Source of the DNA: Methylophilus medardensis
GTDB lineage: Bacteria > Pseudomonadota > Gammaproteobacteria > Burkholderiales > Methylophilaceae
NCBI RefSeq assembly: GCF_006363915.1
Contig: NZ_CP040946.1
Direction: 5' to 3' (one strand)
Length of the DNA stretch: 64,000 nucleotides
In this document: positions 17,221-26,251 of the stretch, piece after piece
How the letters are laid out: each line of letters begins with the position of its first letter
Position numbering within the stretch: position 1 is the first letter of the stretch
Notes under the pieces: model-generated
What the model was told of the DNA's origin: nothing
Database searches by the model: none
What the model saw: only the letters and a program-made list of their open reading frames with translations
Position numbers and translations under genes: made by a program

Positions 17221-18212
17221 AAAATATTGCGGTAATCGGGGCAGGGATGGCAGGCTTGGCGTGTAGCCAAGCGTTGCAGCAGGCCGGATTTTTGGTGACG
17301 GTGTTTGAGAAAAGTCGAGGGCCTTCAGGCCGGGTATCTACGCGCTCGACGGAGGGCTGGCAGTGTGATCATGGCGCACAGTACTTTACGGTGAGTGAGC
17401 CCGCGTTTGCATCGCAAGTGCAGAAATGGGTGCAAGCAGGGTTGGTCGCCGAGTGGAATGGACGTTTATATGAAACGGACGGTCATCGCCTTCAGCAAAA
17501 GCAGACTGACAAAAAACGGTATGTGGGTGTGCCTAAAAATACAGTCCCTGCGCGGCAGATGGCAGAGGCCTTGCCAGTGGAGTTGGAGCAGACCATTGAC
17601 GCGATCACTGTTGATCAAGGGCAGTGGCGCGTGCGCAGCAAAGAGCACGGTGTCTATCCACAAGTGTTTGATAAAGTGGTGTTGGCGATTCCAGCGCCAC
17701 AGGCCAAAGCCTTATTGACGGGACATGATGCCTTTAAAGCGCTGGCTGAAGGGGTGCAGATGCGTGGTTGTTGGACCTTGATGGCGTGCTATTCGCGTTC
17801 GCTAGATTTGCCGTTTGATGGTTTGTTTGTGAACAACGGCCCCTTGAGTTGGCTGGCACGCGATAGCAGCAAACCCGGCCGATTAGTGCAAGGCAGCGCG
17901 GTCAAAGAGGTATGGGTACTACATGCCAGTGGTGAGTGGTCTGAAGCCAACCTTGAGCGTGCGCCTGAGGCAGTCGCGGAGGATCTGCTGGCAGCATTTA
18001 AAGCATTGGGCGGCGAGACCCCCGATAGCGTGAGCATGCATCGCTGGCGGTACGCCGATTGCCCACAGTATTTGCATCAGGGCTACGCTTGGGACGCTAC
18101 ACAGCAGTTGGGTTTATGTGGGGACTGGCTCAATGGCGGCAAAGTGCAAGGCGCATGGATGAGCGGACTTCGATTAGCGGAAGCGATGATACAAGCCTGT
18201 GAGCCCTGTTAG
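17217..18212 (+). CDS. FAD-dependent oxidoreductase, renalase-like
   Basis: About 331 residues. The N-terminal dinucleotide-binding motif is IAVIGAGMAGLACSQAL, followed by FEKSRGPSGRVSTR (the EKxxxxGGR-like ribose contact) and DHGAQYFTV. The C-terminus has LCGDWLNGGKVQGAWMSG, the second FAD contact of this amine-oxidase/renalase-like group. The substrate is unknown; relatives are annotated as NAD/FAD-dependent oxidoreductases. I choose GTG 17217 because AAGGA lies eight bases upstream and GTGA couples it to the preceding stop; ATG 17208, three codons earlier, is an alternative. It converges on the EAL/GGDEF gene, ten bases away. Confidence 0.88.
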   Translation: MKNIAVIGAGMAGLACSQALQQAGFLVTVFEKSRGPSGRVSTRSTEGWQCDHGAQYFTVSEPAFASQVQKWVQAGLVAEWNGRLYETDGHRLQQKQTDKKRYVGVPKNTVPARQMAEALPVELEQTIDAITVDQGQWRVRSKEHGVYPQVFDKVVLAIPAPQAKALLTGHDAFKALAEGVQMRGCWTLMACYSRSLDLPFDGLFVNNGPLSWLARDSSKPGRLVQGSAVKEVWVLHASGEWSEANLERAPEAVAEDLLAAFKALGGETPDSVSMHRWRYADCPQYLHQGYAWDATQQLGLCGDWLNGGKVQGAWMSGLRLAEAMIQACEPC

Positions 18213-18222
18213 TTGGGCGTAT

Positions 18223-20484
18223 TCATAGACGTGATTGCATAAAGGTTGCAAATGCTGTGGCTGATAAGGGCTTGGAGAATAAATAACCTTGCACTTCATC
18301 ACAGCCAGTTTCACGCAAATGCTTCAGCATCGCCTCATCTTCGACTCCCTCGGCAATCACGGCTAAATTCAAGGTGTGTGCCATTTGCACAATAGCACGC
18401 ACGATGGCCGCATCGTTGGGGTCGTTGTTGATATCCCGTACAAACGATTGATCAATTTTGAGGCGATCAATGTTGAATTTTTTCAAGTAGGCCAAGCTGG
18501 AATAGCCCGTGCCAAAGTCATCGATCGCAAGCTGAACACCCAGTTTCTTGAGGGTATCCAGTTGGGCGATTAAGTGGTCTATATCTTCAAGCAATAATGA
18601 CTCGGTCAGTTCGAGCTCTAGGCGGTGTGGCTCTAAGCCAGTTTTTTCCAGCGCCTTCATCACTAATTTGTCTAGATTGCCACGACGAAATTGTACAGCA
18701 GACACATTGACCGCGATGCTGAGTGGCGGCAAACCCGCTTTTTGCCATTCACGCGCCTGACGGCAAGCTTCCTCAATGACCCATTGACCAATCTCTACAA
18801 TCAACCCTGTTTGTTCGGCAATAGTGATGAATTGTGCTGGCGACTGCATGCCATTCTGAGGATGATGCCAACGAATTAACGCTTCTGCCCCAATCACCTG
18901 GCCAGTGCGCAAACTGATTTGTGGTTGATAATGCAGCTCAAACTGTTGTTGTGCTAAGGCCTCGCGCAAGCCATAGGCAATATTTAAATAATATAGGCTG
19001 TCATTATTGAGCTTTTCGGTAAAGAATCGGGCGGTATTGCGTCCGGACTCTTTGGCTTGAAGCATGGCTTTGCGGGCGCGTCCAAACAGTTTTTCAAAAT
19101 CACTGCCGTCAGTGGGGTAAACAGCAACGCCAATGGAGCAAGAGGTAGAAATATTACTGCCCGCAAACGCAAATGGAGAGGATATTTCATTGAGTAAAAT
19201 ATCCACCATATTACTAATAGAGTCATCATCTTGCATCTTGTTGAGCAAGATAATGAATTCATCGCCGCCATGGCGACAGATACTGTCGGTGTCGCCCAAG
19301 CAATCTTTGAGTCGCTCGGCAAACAGGCTTAATAGTTTATCGCCTGAGGCGTAGCCCAGTGAGTCATTGAGAAACTTGAAATTATCCAAATTGAGCGCGA
19401 GTAAGCCGAGTTTGCAATTGGATGCCATCGCAATAGGAATAGCGTTTTCTAGCCGGTCCCTAAACAGCGTGATGTTAGGCAGGCCGGTGAGCGCATCGTG
19501 AGAACTCAGATACTGGATTTCTTTTTGCGCCGACTTCAGATCACTGAGGTCACTAAACGTACTCACGTAATGTGTGACCACACCGGCTGTATTTTTGACC
19601 TCACTGATCGATAACCACTCAGGGAACACCTCACCATTTTTCCGCCGGTTCCAAATCTCGCCGCGCCACTGGCCAAAGTTAACGACGCTCTCCCACATCG
19701 TGCGATAAAAATGTGCGTCGTGTAGCCCAGAGGATAAGATTTGAGGGGTTTTCCCTTTTGCGTCCTCAGCAGTGTAGCCCTGCATTTTGGTAAATGCAGG
19801 GTTGACTGAAAGGATGATATGGCTCGCATCGGTGATCATAATGCCTTGCTCGCTACCCTCGAACACTTTCTCAAACTGCCGCAGACTTTCTTGGGATTGA
19901 TTTCGATTGAGGACGATACTGATCAGCGCCGCCCCAATGTCTAGCAACATGCGATGAAATTGACTGGGCTCACGGTGTTCAAAGCTGGATAGTGCAAAAG
20001 TGCCAATGATCTTGCTCTCGCCGGAAAAAATCGGGATTGACCAGCAGGATTTGATGCCAAAATCATGTGCAAGGTGTCGAATATCTTGCCAGCGGTCATC
20101 TTTGAACGTATCGCTGACGTATTGCACGCTTTGCTGATAAATCACGTTGCCGCACGAACCTCCACCCGGGCTGGGCCGAAGGCCATTTAGTTTTTCAATT
20201 TCTGAGGCGTTCAAACTCGGCGCGGCGTACACATAAAGGCATTGATCATTGTTGTTCATCAGCATCACAGAGCTCACCGCGTTGGCGACAAGGCTTTCTG
20301 CAAGCATACAAATTTGATTGATGGCTTCTATGTGGTCAACACCACGTGCGACTGATTCTAGAATGACGCGTTGCAAGTTGAGTAACTGCGTTTGCTCAGC
20401 CAAAGACAAAGGCGCGCGCTTGTTCCTCGATGATGAGGCTGCCGGGGAGGCTGAAGTAGGGTGTGCGCTCAAGGGAGTATCCAA
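18223..20484 (-). CDS. GAF-PAS-GGDEF-EAL cyclic-di-GMP protein
   Basis: 753 residues, no clear membrane segment. In order: GAF (about 35-190, with GGGSCGNVIYQQ), PAS (about 210-325, NPAFTKMQGYTAED), GGDEF (about 330-490) with intact RHGGDEFIIL, and EAL (about 505-750). EAL has GAEALIRWHHP, ELTESLLLED and IDDFGTGYSSLAYL, residues needed for phosphodiesterase activity. Five residues before GGDEF there is no RxxD, so the inhibitory site is missing. Both domains look catalytically complete; in such hybrids the cyclase domain often serves as a GTP-sensing regulator of the phosphodiesterase. The start is a TTG at 20484 without a strong ribosome site, so the exact N-terminus is uncertain. Confidence 0.93.
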   Translation of the reverse strand: MDTPLSAHPTSASPAASSSRNKRAPLSLAEQTQLLNLQRVILESVARGVDHIEAINQICMLAESLVANAVSSVMLMNNNDQCLYVYAAPSLNASEIEKLNGLRPSPGGGSCGNVIYQQSVQYVSDTFKDDRWQDIRHLAHDFGIKSCWSIPIFSGESKIIGTFALSSFEHREPSQFHRMLLDIGAALISIVLNRNQSQESLRQFEKVFEGSEQGIMITDASHIILSVNPAFTKMQGYTAEDAKGKTPQILSSGLHDAHFYRTMWESVVNFGQWRGEIWNRRKNGEVFPEWLSISEVKNTAGVVTHYVSTFSDLSDLKSAQKEIQYLSSHDALTGLPNITLFRDRLENAIPIAMASNCKLGLLALNLDNFKFLNDSLGYASGDKLLSLFAERLKDCLGDTDSICRHGGDEFIILLNKMQDDDSISNMVDILLNEISSPFAFAGSNISTSCSIGVAVYPTDGSDFEKLFGRARKAMLQAKESGRNTARFFTEKLNNDSLYYLNIAYGLREALAQQQFELHYQPQISLRTGQVIGAEALIRWHHPQNGMQSPAQFITIAEQTGLIVEIGQWVIEEACRQAREWQKAGLPPLSIAVNVSAVQFRRGNLDKLVMKALEKTGLEPHRLELELTESLLLEDIDHLIAQLDTLKKLGVQLAIDDFGTGYSSLAYLKKFNIDRLKIDQSFVRDINNDPNDAAIVRAIVQMAHTLNLAVIAEGVEDEAMLKHLRETGCDEVQGYLFSKPLSATAFATFMQSRL

Positions 20485-20552
20485 TCTTTATTAGAATGGT
20501 GCGTCTGTTACTCAGTGTTGCCCTTTTACCTATTGATGTCAATAGCGCCTCA

Positions 20553-21758
20553 TCAGGTGGACCGATTTGCCAATTGCGGCATAATCCATTTGCGAAACAT
20601 TAATGGCGTAATCATGGTGGTGATGACCCCCATCAGCACCAGTACCGAGAACAGGTCCTGGCCAATAAAGCCTCGGTCATAGGCGATGCTGGCAATGACC
20701 AGTTCCATTACCCCACGACCATTCAAGATGAAACCGATGCCGAGTGCATCACTTTTGGATAAACCAATGAGTTTACCGCCCAACCAACCTGCGAGAATCT
20801 TGGTGAAGATAGACACGACCAGTACCACAGCGACAAACCAGAACGAGTCGATCACTTGCACTTTGAACTCAAGCCCTAGATAAGCAAAAAACACGGGTGC
20901 TAAAAAACCGCCGGTAATCGAACTCAGCGTCAGCTCTAACTCTCGGTAACGGGAGGGTAGAAAAAACGTACGGTCGATTAGCAAGGCGCCAAAAAATGCA
21001 CCAATGACAAAGTGAAAGCCAAGCGCCGCGCTCACCGAGCCGAAAATCAGCACCAATAAGAGCAATAGCCCAAACAATGCTTCATTGCCAATGAGGGTGA
21101 CGAGTTTTTCTGACCACTGATCAATAAAAATGCCTTTTTCAATGACTTTTTTGATCAATACACTGACGCTGACGATTAAAACAATGAGCAGGATCAGTTT
21201 CCAGCTTGCTTGAAAAATAGCTTTGCCCACCGCCTGATAGGATTTTTGTTCGGGCAAGTTAAGGATGACACCCAATACCAACAAGGCCGCAATATCGTTA
21301 AAGATCGCGGTAGCCACCGAGTAACGGGCAATGGTCGAATCGAGCAATTTGAAACTTTGTAAAATGCTGACCGTAACCGGCAAGGCGGTAATTGAAATGC
21401 ACAAACCAAGAAAAATCGTGCGGCTTACGTCCAGACCAAAACTGATGCCGATTAAAATGCCCCCGGTGAGCGGTAAGATAAACCCGAGCAGGGCGATCAC
21501 GACGCCTCTGCCGCGCATCGAGTCGATCACGTCCTTGAAGTTCATCTCCAGCCCGGCAGAGAGCACAATCAGAAACACTGCAAATTCTGAAATGCCAGAC
21601 AGGGCTGGCGAGGGCGCAATCAGGTTCAACAGGCTGGGGCCAAGAATGACGCCAGCTAGCATTTCACCAATGATCGCTGGTTGATTAAAGCGGCTAAAGA
21701 GTTGTCCCAGCAGGCGAGCGCTGACAATTAAGATCAATAACGTCGTCAGTAATGGCAT
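20553..21758 (-). CDS. CPA2-family cation:proton antiporter
   Basis: Membrane protein of about 401 residues with about twelve hydrophobic segments, of the KefB/NapA-type monovalent cation:proton antiporter family. The N-terminus (LLTTLLILIVSARLLGQLF, FNQPAIIGEMLAGVILGP) is diagnostic. The unwound region carries ATAIFNDIAALLVLG with the ND pair and GFILNGRGVMELVIA. No RCK/TrkA-N regulatory domain is attached, in contrast to KefB/KefC. I start at ATG 21758; an upstream in-frame start would add 26 hydrophilic residues. The gene sits between two cyclic-di-GMP genes on the same strand, separated by 68 and 164 bases. Confidence 0.92.
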   Translation of the reverse strand: MPLLTTLLILIVSARLLGQLFSRFNQPAIIGEMLAGVILGPSLLNLIAPSPALSGISEFAVFLIVLSAGLEMNFKDVIDSMRGRGVVIALLGFILPLTGGILIGISFGLDVSRTIFLGLCISITALPVTVSILQSFKLLDSTIARYSVATAIFNDIAALLVLGVILNLPEQKSYQAVGKAIFQASWKLILLIVLIVSVSVLIKKVIEKGIFIDQWSEKLVTLIGNEALFGLLLLLVLIFGSVSAALGFHFVIGAFFGALLIDRTFFLPSRYRELELTLSSITGGFLAPVFFAYLGLEFKVQVIDSFWFVAVVLVVSIFTKILAGWLGGKLIGLSKSDALGIGFILNGRGVMELVIASIAYDRGFIGQDLFSVLVLMGVITTMITPLMFRKWIMPQLANRST

Positions 21759-21922
21759 GGATTTCTTTTCGTCTCTGACAAGATATCTTTCGACGCAGCG
21801 TGCTGCGCCAAGATACGGTTGAACATGCAGCCCCAATAGGGTAAATGTCAGTTTAAATCATTTGCATGGGTGAAGGCACGCTTTTTGGCCACGATGAGGC
21901 GGGTCATCGGCTAAAGAAGACT

Positions 21923-23488
21923 TTAATGCGTAAATACTTGGATCATTTCCTTGCGATTTTTGCGTGTACGCTTGTCCGCATACATGCGCTTATCGGCAAT
22001 ACGCATCAGCTCTTCGGTATCGCTGGCCTCATGGCTAAACACAATGCCAACGCTCGCGCCTGCGCTGGCAAAACCTTCTTTTTCCATTTGCAAATGGGTA
22101 TATTCAATTTGATGTTGGCACCACTCCACATCATCCTCATGGCAGACAATGGCAAATTCGTCGCCGCCCAGCCGATAAAGTCGTCCGTGGGTGTCCAGCT
22201 TTTTAGACAGAATCTGACAAAACCGCTGCAATAAATGGTCGCCAGCTTCGTGGCCAAAATGATCGTTGACGTGTTTTAAGTTATCGATGTCCAGAAACAT
22301 CAGGCAGCTGTGTTCGCGCAATTGCAGCAATTGGTTTTCAAGCGCAAGCCGGTTGGGCACCGCTGTTAAGCGATCTGTCATCGCTAATGAGCGTGTGCTT
22401 TGCAGCTCGGATAACATCTGTTCTTTTTCTTTGTGCAGACGATTAATTTGATAAGCCACCAGCAGAGAGAGCAAAATCGCTTCAACCGATACCGCAATTA
22501 AGCCAAGCTGCTCAATCGTCCAGACATTGGAGTCAAGCCGTTCGGCAGTAATAGACAAGCCGCCTAGCACCCCAAAAACGCTGATGGCGAACAAATAAAG
22601 CTGAGCAATGCGATTTTTTTGCAGGCTGAGTCGAATGCCGCAGACCAGTCCGAATATCAAGAAGATGGCTACCCCGAGTCGATCCATCTCCAGCATCCAG
22701 TTTGGCAAGATCATGGCGATGACCAGCAAGGCCAGCAACAACGATCTTGCCACAATCGACAGCGTGTAAAGCTTGGTGTGATGGTACTGATTAATGCCCA
22801 GCAAATGACAGACAAAACTAATGTAAGCCAGATTTGAAAGCAAAATCGGTAAGCTGGTGAGGTAAAACCAATGCCAAGAAAATAGTTGTTTAAATACCCC
22901 TAGGGCCGCACTTTGAAAAATTAAATTGCCAAGGATAAATAATGCGTACATGCGTTCGGTGGTGTGTCCGGCAGCCACGCCGATGGCAATGTAATAGGTG
23001 AAAATACCTAACAGCACACCTAGCAAAAGTAGGCTCGCGGCGGAGGTGAGGTTGATTTGTTGCTGATAGTTGGTTAAATCTGAGACAAAGAGCTCGGGCT
23101 GTGCAAGGTAATAGGGGGATTGCAACCAGGTGGTGAGGCGATAGCTGCCTGGCGCTAAATAAATCATCCGGCCATGTCTTAGCAGAAACGGATCTTGGTC
23201 TTGGCTGCTTAAGCCGCCTTTAATAATGTGGGTTTGTGTAGCGTCGGTGATTTCGTGCTGAAAGTGGGCAATGGTCGATGTGTTTTTAAAATCAATTACA
23301 TACTGGTCTGCACGCGCTATTTTAATGATGCTCTGGCAGACGAACTTTCCGCCTTGCAACGGAATTTTAGCGACGATGTCGCCCTTGCTGTTCATGCAGG
23401 TGGTGCCAAGCAGAGACGGCGCTGCCACGGCCTGCGGAATCAGCGCCATCCAACACGCGATGAGGATCCAGTAAAGAAAACGTTGCAA
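21923..23488 (-). CDS. 7TM-DISM diguanylate cyclase
   Basis: 521 residues. Signal peptide (about 1-22), periplasmic beta-domain (about 23-140), seven membrane segments (about 150-350), a short coiled coil (INRLHKEKEQMLSELQS) and GGDEF (about 370-515) with intact YRLGGDEFAIV. This is the 7TMR-DISM receptor plus cyclase arrangement, which couples a periplasmic ligand to cyclic-di-GMP synthesis. The RxxD inhibitory site is absent (DTHG instead), so product inhibition is not expected at that site. The start appears to be TTG 23488, giving a good signal peptide, but the ribosome site is poor. Ligand unknown. Confidence 0.92.
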   Translation of the reverse strand: MQRFLYWILIACWMALIPQAVAAPSLLGTTCMNSKGDIVAKIPLQGGKFVCQSIIKIARADQYVIDFKNTSTIAHFQHEITDATQTHIIKGGLSSQDQDPFLLRHGRMIYLAPGSYRLTTWLQSPYYLAQPELFVSDLTNYQQQINLTSAASLLLLGVLLGIFTYYIAIGVAAGHTTERMYALFILGNLIFQSAALGVFKQLFSWHWFYLTSLPILLSNLAYISFVCHLLGINQYHHTKLYTLSIVARSLLLALLVIAMILPNWMLEMDRLGVAIFLIFGLVCGIRLSLQKNRIAQLYLFAISVFGVLGGLSITAERLDSNVWTIEQLGLIAVSVEAILLSLLVAYQINRLHKEKEQMLSELQSTRSLAMTDRLTAVPNRLALENQLLQLREHSCLMFLDIDNLKHVNDHFGHEAGDHLLQRFCQILSKKLDTHGRLYRLGGDEFAIVCHEDDVEWCQHQIEYTHLQMEKEGFASAGASVGIVFSHEASDTEELMRIADKRMYADKRTRKNRKEMIQVFTH

Positions 23489-23613
23489 GCCTAGTATCCA
23501 TTGAAAGTATTAAAGCTGCTCGGAGTGTACATGAAAAGGTTGGAGAGAGCGGCTGGGCCAAAGTATTAAAAAAGGCAAAGAATTACTAACTAACGTGTGG
23601 TGGCCCAGTAACA

Positions 23614-23639
23614 AAAAACCCGCATGACTGCGGGTTTTT
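23614..23639 (-). terminator. Intrinsic terminator after alanine-rich lipoprotein gene
   Basis: Eleven-base stem AAAAACCCGCA / TGCGGGTTTTT with a four-base loop, 17 bases past the stop of the minus-strand gene; T run on that strand. Confidence 0.9.
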
Positions 23640-23655
23640 ATGGATATGTCAGGGC

Positions 23656-23904
23656 TTATGGTTGATCAACGGCTGCTTTGGCTGCCTCGGCGGTTTCTGC
23701 GGCTTTTAGTTCAGCCGCTGTCGCGGCAGCTTTAGCGGCTGCCACTGCCTCGGCTGCCGCATTTTTGGCTTCACTAGCGGCGGCTTCCGCATGTGCTTGT
23801 GCAGATTCGGCAGCTTTTTCGACCGGGGGTTGTTGTTCACCGCAGGCAACGAGTAGGCTGCTGCAGAGCGTTGTGAGGGCGATGAAACGGTGGATGTTGG
23901 TCAT
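23656..23904 (-). CDS. Alanine-rich small lipoprotein
   Basis: 82 residues. A signal peptide ends in lipobox LVAC, giving a lipidated cysteine at about residue 21 followed by GEQQPP. The remaining 60 residues are almost entirely Ala, Glu and Lys (units such as AEAVAAAKAAATAAE), predicting one long helix or coiled coil comparable in style to Lpp, though without a recognisable C-terminal lysine for peptidoglycan attachment. ATG 23904 is preceded by AAGGA. The gene has its own terminator. A structural or chaperone-like envelope role is possible but not shown. Confidence 0.85.
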   Translation of the reverse strand: MTNIHRFIALTTLCSSLLVACGEQQPPVEKAAESAQAHAEAAASEAKNAAAEAVAAAKAAATAAELKAAETAEAAKAAVDQP

Positions 23905-23973
23905 GGTTTATCCTTATAAAATGACTTCTGTGTAGATTGGCGTTTCTTGCACGCGCTATGCTTAGGTAAAAAA

Positions 23974-24588
23974 TTACTGTGTGACGTCATGATGTAATTG
24001 GCTGGCAATTTGCGCACTCAGCAAATCTAAGTCATGCCCCAAAGCCCGCACGAGGGCAGGGTAACCGCTTTCAGCCAGTGGCGTACTAAAGTGAAATGGG
24101 TGCGGTTGACGCTGCGGCTGATTGGGCGACTGCACATACCATTGCCCACTGAGGACTGCATAGCCCTTGAGTTGGCCATGAAACTGGTCAATGGTGAGGT
24201 GCAGACGAGGGGGTGACATCGACTGACCGGTTACAGGATCGCTGATCAGGGTGTGTGGCAGGCGACTGGCAAGCCGATTGCGCAGGCCCCGACGCAATTC
24301 TTCTGGCAGCGCTTCCCGCCACAAATGGTCACGCGTGGCTTGGAGGGAAACGTCATCCAGCTGGATCACCATGCGATCTGTATCCAGATAGTCGGCGAGT
24401 TGAATGTGCGCCAACATCAGCATGGGCGGTGCAGGGTCTGTGGCAGGGGGCAGATCGGTGGGTGTCTCCGCCTCCGGCAAGCTGTAGCGAAGGGTATTCA
24501 CCGGTGGGTGCGTCGTAAGGCAACCGCTGATCATCATGCTGCAGAAGAGCATGATTATGTATTGGCGGGATGTTCTGAGCTTCATCAT
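23974..24588 (-). CDS. pqiC: PqiC outer-membrane lipoprotein of the Pqi transport system
   Basis: About 204 residues. Signal peptide with lipobox SGC (cysteine at about residue 18), then an ABC-type transport auxiliary (DUF330) domain: NTLRYSLPEAE, LAHIQLADYLDTDRMVIQLDD, LPEELRRGLRNRLASRL and LTIDQFHGQLKGYAVLSGQW. In E. coli, PqiC is an outer-membrane lipoprotein that binds the end of the PqiB needle to bridge the periplasm. I start at ATG 24588, eleven bases before the pqiB stop, with AAGGA upstream inside pqiB; upstream in-frame starts would destroy the signal peptide. It is the last gene of pqiABC. Confidence 0.9.
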   Translation of the reverse strand: MMKLRTSRQYIIMLFCSMMISGCLTTHPPVNTLRYSLPEAETPTDLPPATDPAPPMLMLAHIQLADYLDTDRMVIQLDDVSLQATRDHLWREALPEELRRGLRNRLASRLPHTLISDPVTGQSMSPPRLHLTIDQFHGQLKGYAVLSGQWYVQSPNQPQRQPHPFHFSTPLAESGYPALVRALGHDLDLLSAQIASQLHHDVTQ

Positions 24589-24598
24589 CGCTGTGTCC

Positions 24599-26251
24599 TT
24601 AGGGTGCTGCCGGCGCTTGCGGCACCGGATCATTGCCTGGCTTGCGGTTAAACAAAATTGCATTGGGCTGCTCGTTGAGCGTACGCACCAATGGTTGCAC
24701 ATCACGCAGCACTTTTTCCAGACGTTGCAGCGTGGTCGTCAGCTCCTGATAGGCCGGCGAATCGGGCGATAAGCCTTGCATCGTCGTGCGTAACGCTTGC
24801 ATGGTCTGGTTTAAGTTGCTCGGCATTTGCTGCACTTCAGGCTGGCTGACAAACTGGTTCACCTGCTGACTAAGCGCGCGAATCTCTTGCAGGGTTTGTT
24901 CAGATTGTTGCAAGTTTTTATCTAAGCCGGCGAGCACTGGCTCCACTTTTAATTGATTGAGTTTATCCAGCAGGTCAGACAATTTCTGCTCAATTTGTGC
25001 CAAGCTGGTCGCACTGGTTGGTAACACCGGTAGCCCTTCAAACGTGTGGCGACGATAGGATTTGTGCGATTGATGCTCCATATTCAAATCGACAAACAGC
25101 GAGCCGGTCAGCAAGTTACCCGACTTTAACGTCGCATGTAGGCCATTTTTGAGCATGTGACTGATGCGGTTTTTCCACTCGGCCAAATCTGCTTGCCCCG
25201 TATCGGCCAAGCGACCCGGCTCGAGGTGAATTAGCACTGGAATAGCGTAGCCAAAATCATTTTTACGTTCTGGCGAATTAAATCGCCATGGCACGCTGAT
25301 GACTGTGCCAACGCGCAAACCGCGAAACTCCACTGGCGCACCATTTGATAAGCCGCGCACGGTATCGTCCACCAGCAAAACATATTCAATATATTGACTG
25401 TAGGTTTGTTGGCGTGCAGCCTCTTCGTTGGCATAGAGCGCAAACGTGGTTTCTGATTTCACCGGCTTGCCCATCGGTTTGTCATCGGCATGGCCAAAGC
25501 TGACGCCGCCAGCAATCAGTGATTCCATGGTCGGGATATTCGCTTTGAATCCCTCTGAGTCCAGTTTGAGATCTATGCCGACCGTGGTCCAAAAACGCGT
25601 GTTGTCCGTGACCAGCACGTCATAAGGATGTTCAATAAAAAGTTCGTGTTGCATTTTGCGTTGCTTTGGGTCAAAGGTGGCACTGACCACGCGGCCGACG
25701 CGCAAGCCTTGATAAGTGACCGGGTCGCCGACGCGTAGGGCATTCCCCACATTACCCACCAGGTTGACGTGCACGCCTTGCGCGCCGTTAAGTGAGATGG
25801 GCGGTTGATCCAGCACTTTAAACTGGTCAGTTTCTTGTTGACTCTTGCCCGGTTGCAATTGGATATAAGCGCCCGATAAGACCGTGTTCAGACCACTGAT
25901 ACCTTCAAGGCCAATCCGCGGTTTGACCACCCATAGCTGAGTATCTTGCACCAGCATCGATTGGGCCTCAGGCGCGATGCGTGCCAAAACTTGAATGTGG
26001 CCCAAGTCTTCGGATAATTTGACTTGCTCAACCAAGCCAATGTCGACGCTGTGCACTTTAATTTTGGTTTTGCCCGCTTCGATGCCCTCGGCATTCGTCA
26101 TCGAAAGCGTGATCTGCTTGCCGGCACGGGTGTAGTTGTCATAGACCAACCAAACGCCAATCAGCAGCGCGACAATCGGCACGATCCAGATCGGGGAAAG
26201 CCTGGATTGCTTGCTGACTCTGGCCAATAGGTTGTCAGGTGATTCACTCAT
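24599..26251 (-). CDS. pqiB: PqiB, MCE-domain intermembrane transport protein
   Basis: About 550 residues, close to E. coli PqiB (546). One N-terminal membrane anchor (IWIVPIVALLIGVWLVYD), three MCE domains in tandem (starting near GKQITLSMTNAEGIEAGKTKI, VHVNLVGNVGNALRVGDPV and the VLLVDDTVRGLSNGAPVEF region), then a long helical C-terminus that in the family forms a channel-like needle across the periplasm. It belongs to the inner-to-outer-membrane lipid transport group with MlaD and YebT. ATG 26251 overlaps the pqiA stop by eight bases, consistent with a tight operon. Confidence 0.94.
   Translation of the reverse strand: MSESPDNLLARVSKQSRLSPIWIVPIVALLIGVWLVYDNYTRAGKQITLSMTNAEGIEAGKTKIKVHSVDIGLVEQVKLSEDLGHIQVLARIAPEAQSMLVQDTQLWVVKPRIGLEGISGLNTVLSGAYIQLQPGKSQQETDQFKVLDQPPISLNGAQGVHVNLVGNVGNALRVGDPVTYQGLRVGRVVSATFDPKQRKMQHELFIEHPYDVLVTDNTRFWTTVGIDLKLDSEGFKANIPTMESLIAGGVSFGHADDKPMGKPVKSETTFALYANEEAARQQTYSQYIEYVLLVDDTVRGLSNGAPVEFRGLRVGTVISVPWRFNSPERKNDFGYAIPVLIHLEPGRLADTGQADLAEWKNRISHMLKNGLHATLKSGNLLTGSLFVDLNMEHQSHKSYRRHTFEGLPVLPTSATSLAQIEQKLSDLLDKLNQLKVEPVLAGLDKNLQQSEQTLQEIRALSQQVNQFVSQPEVQQMPSNLNQTMQALRTTMQGLSPDSPAYQELTTTLQRLEKVLRDVQPLVRTLNEQPNAILFNRKPGNDPVPQAPAAP

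Noticed and set aside
23678..23935. Alanine-rich open frame opposite the small lipoprotein gene
   Set aside because: It is the complement of the low-complexity GCN codons of the lipoprotein; the minus-strand frame has the signal peptide, lipobox and ribosome site.
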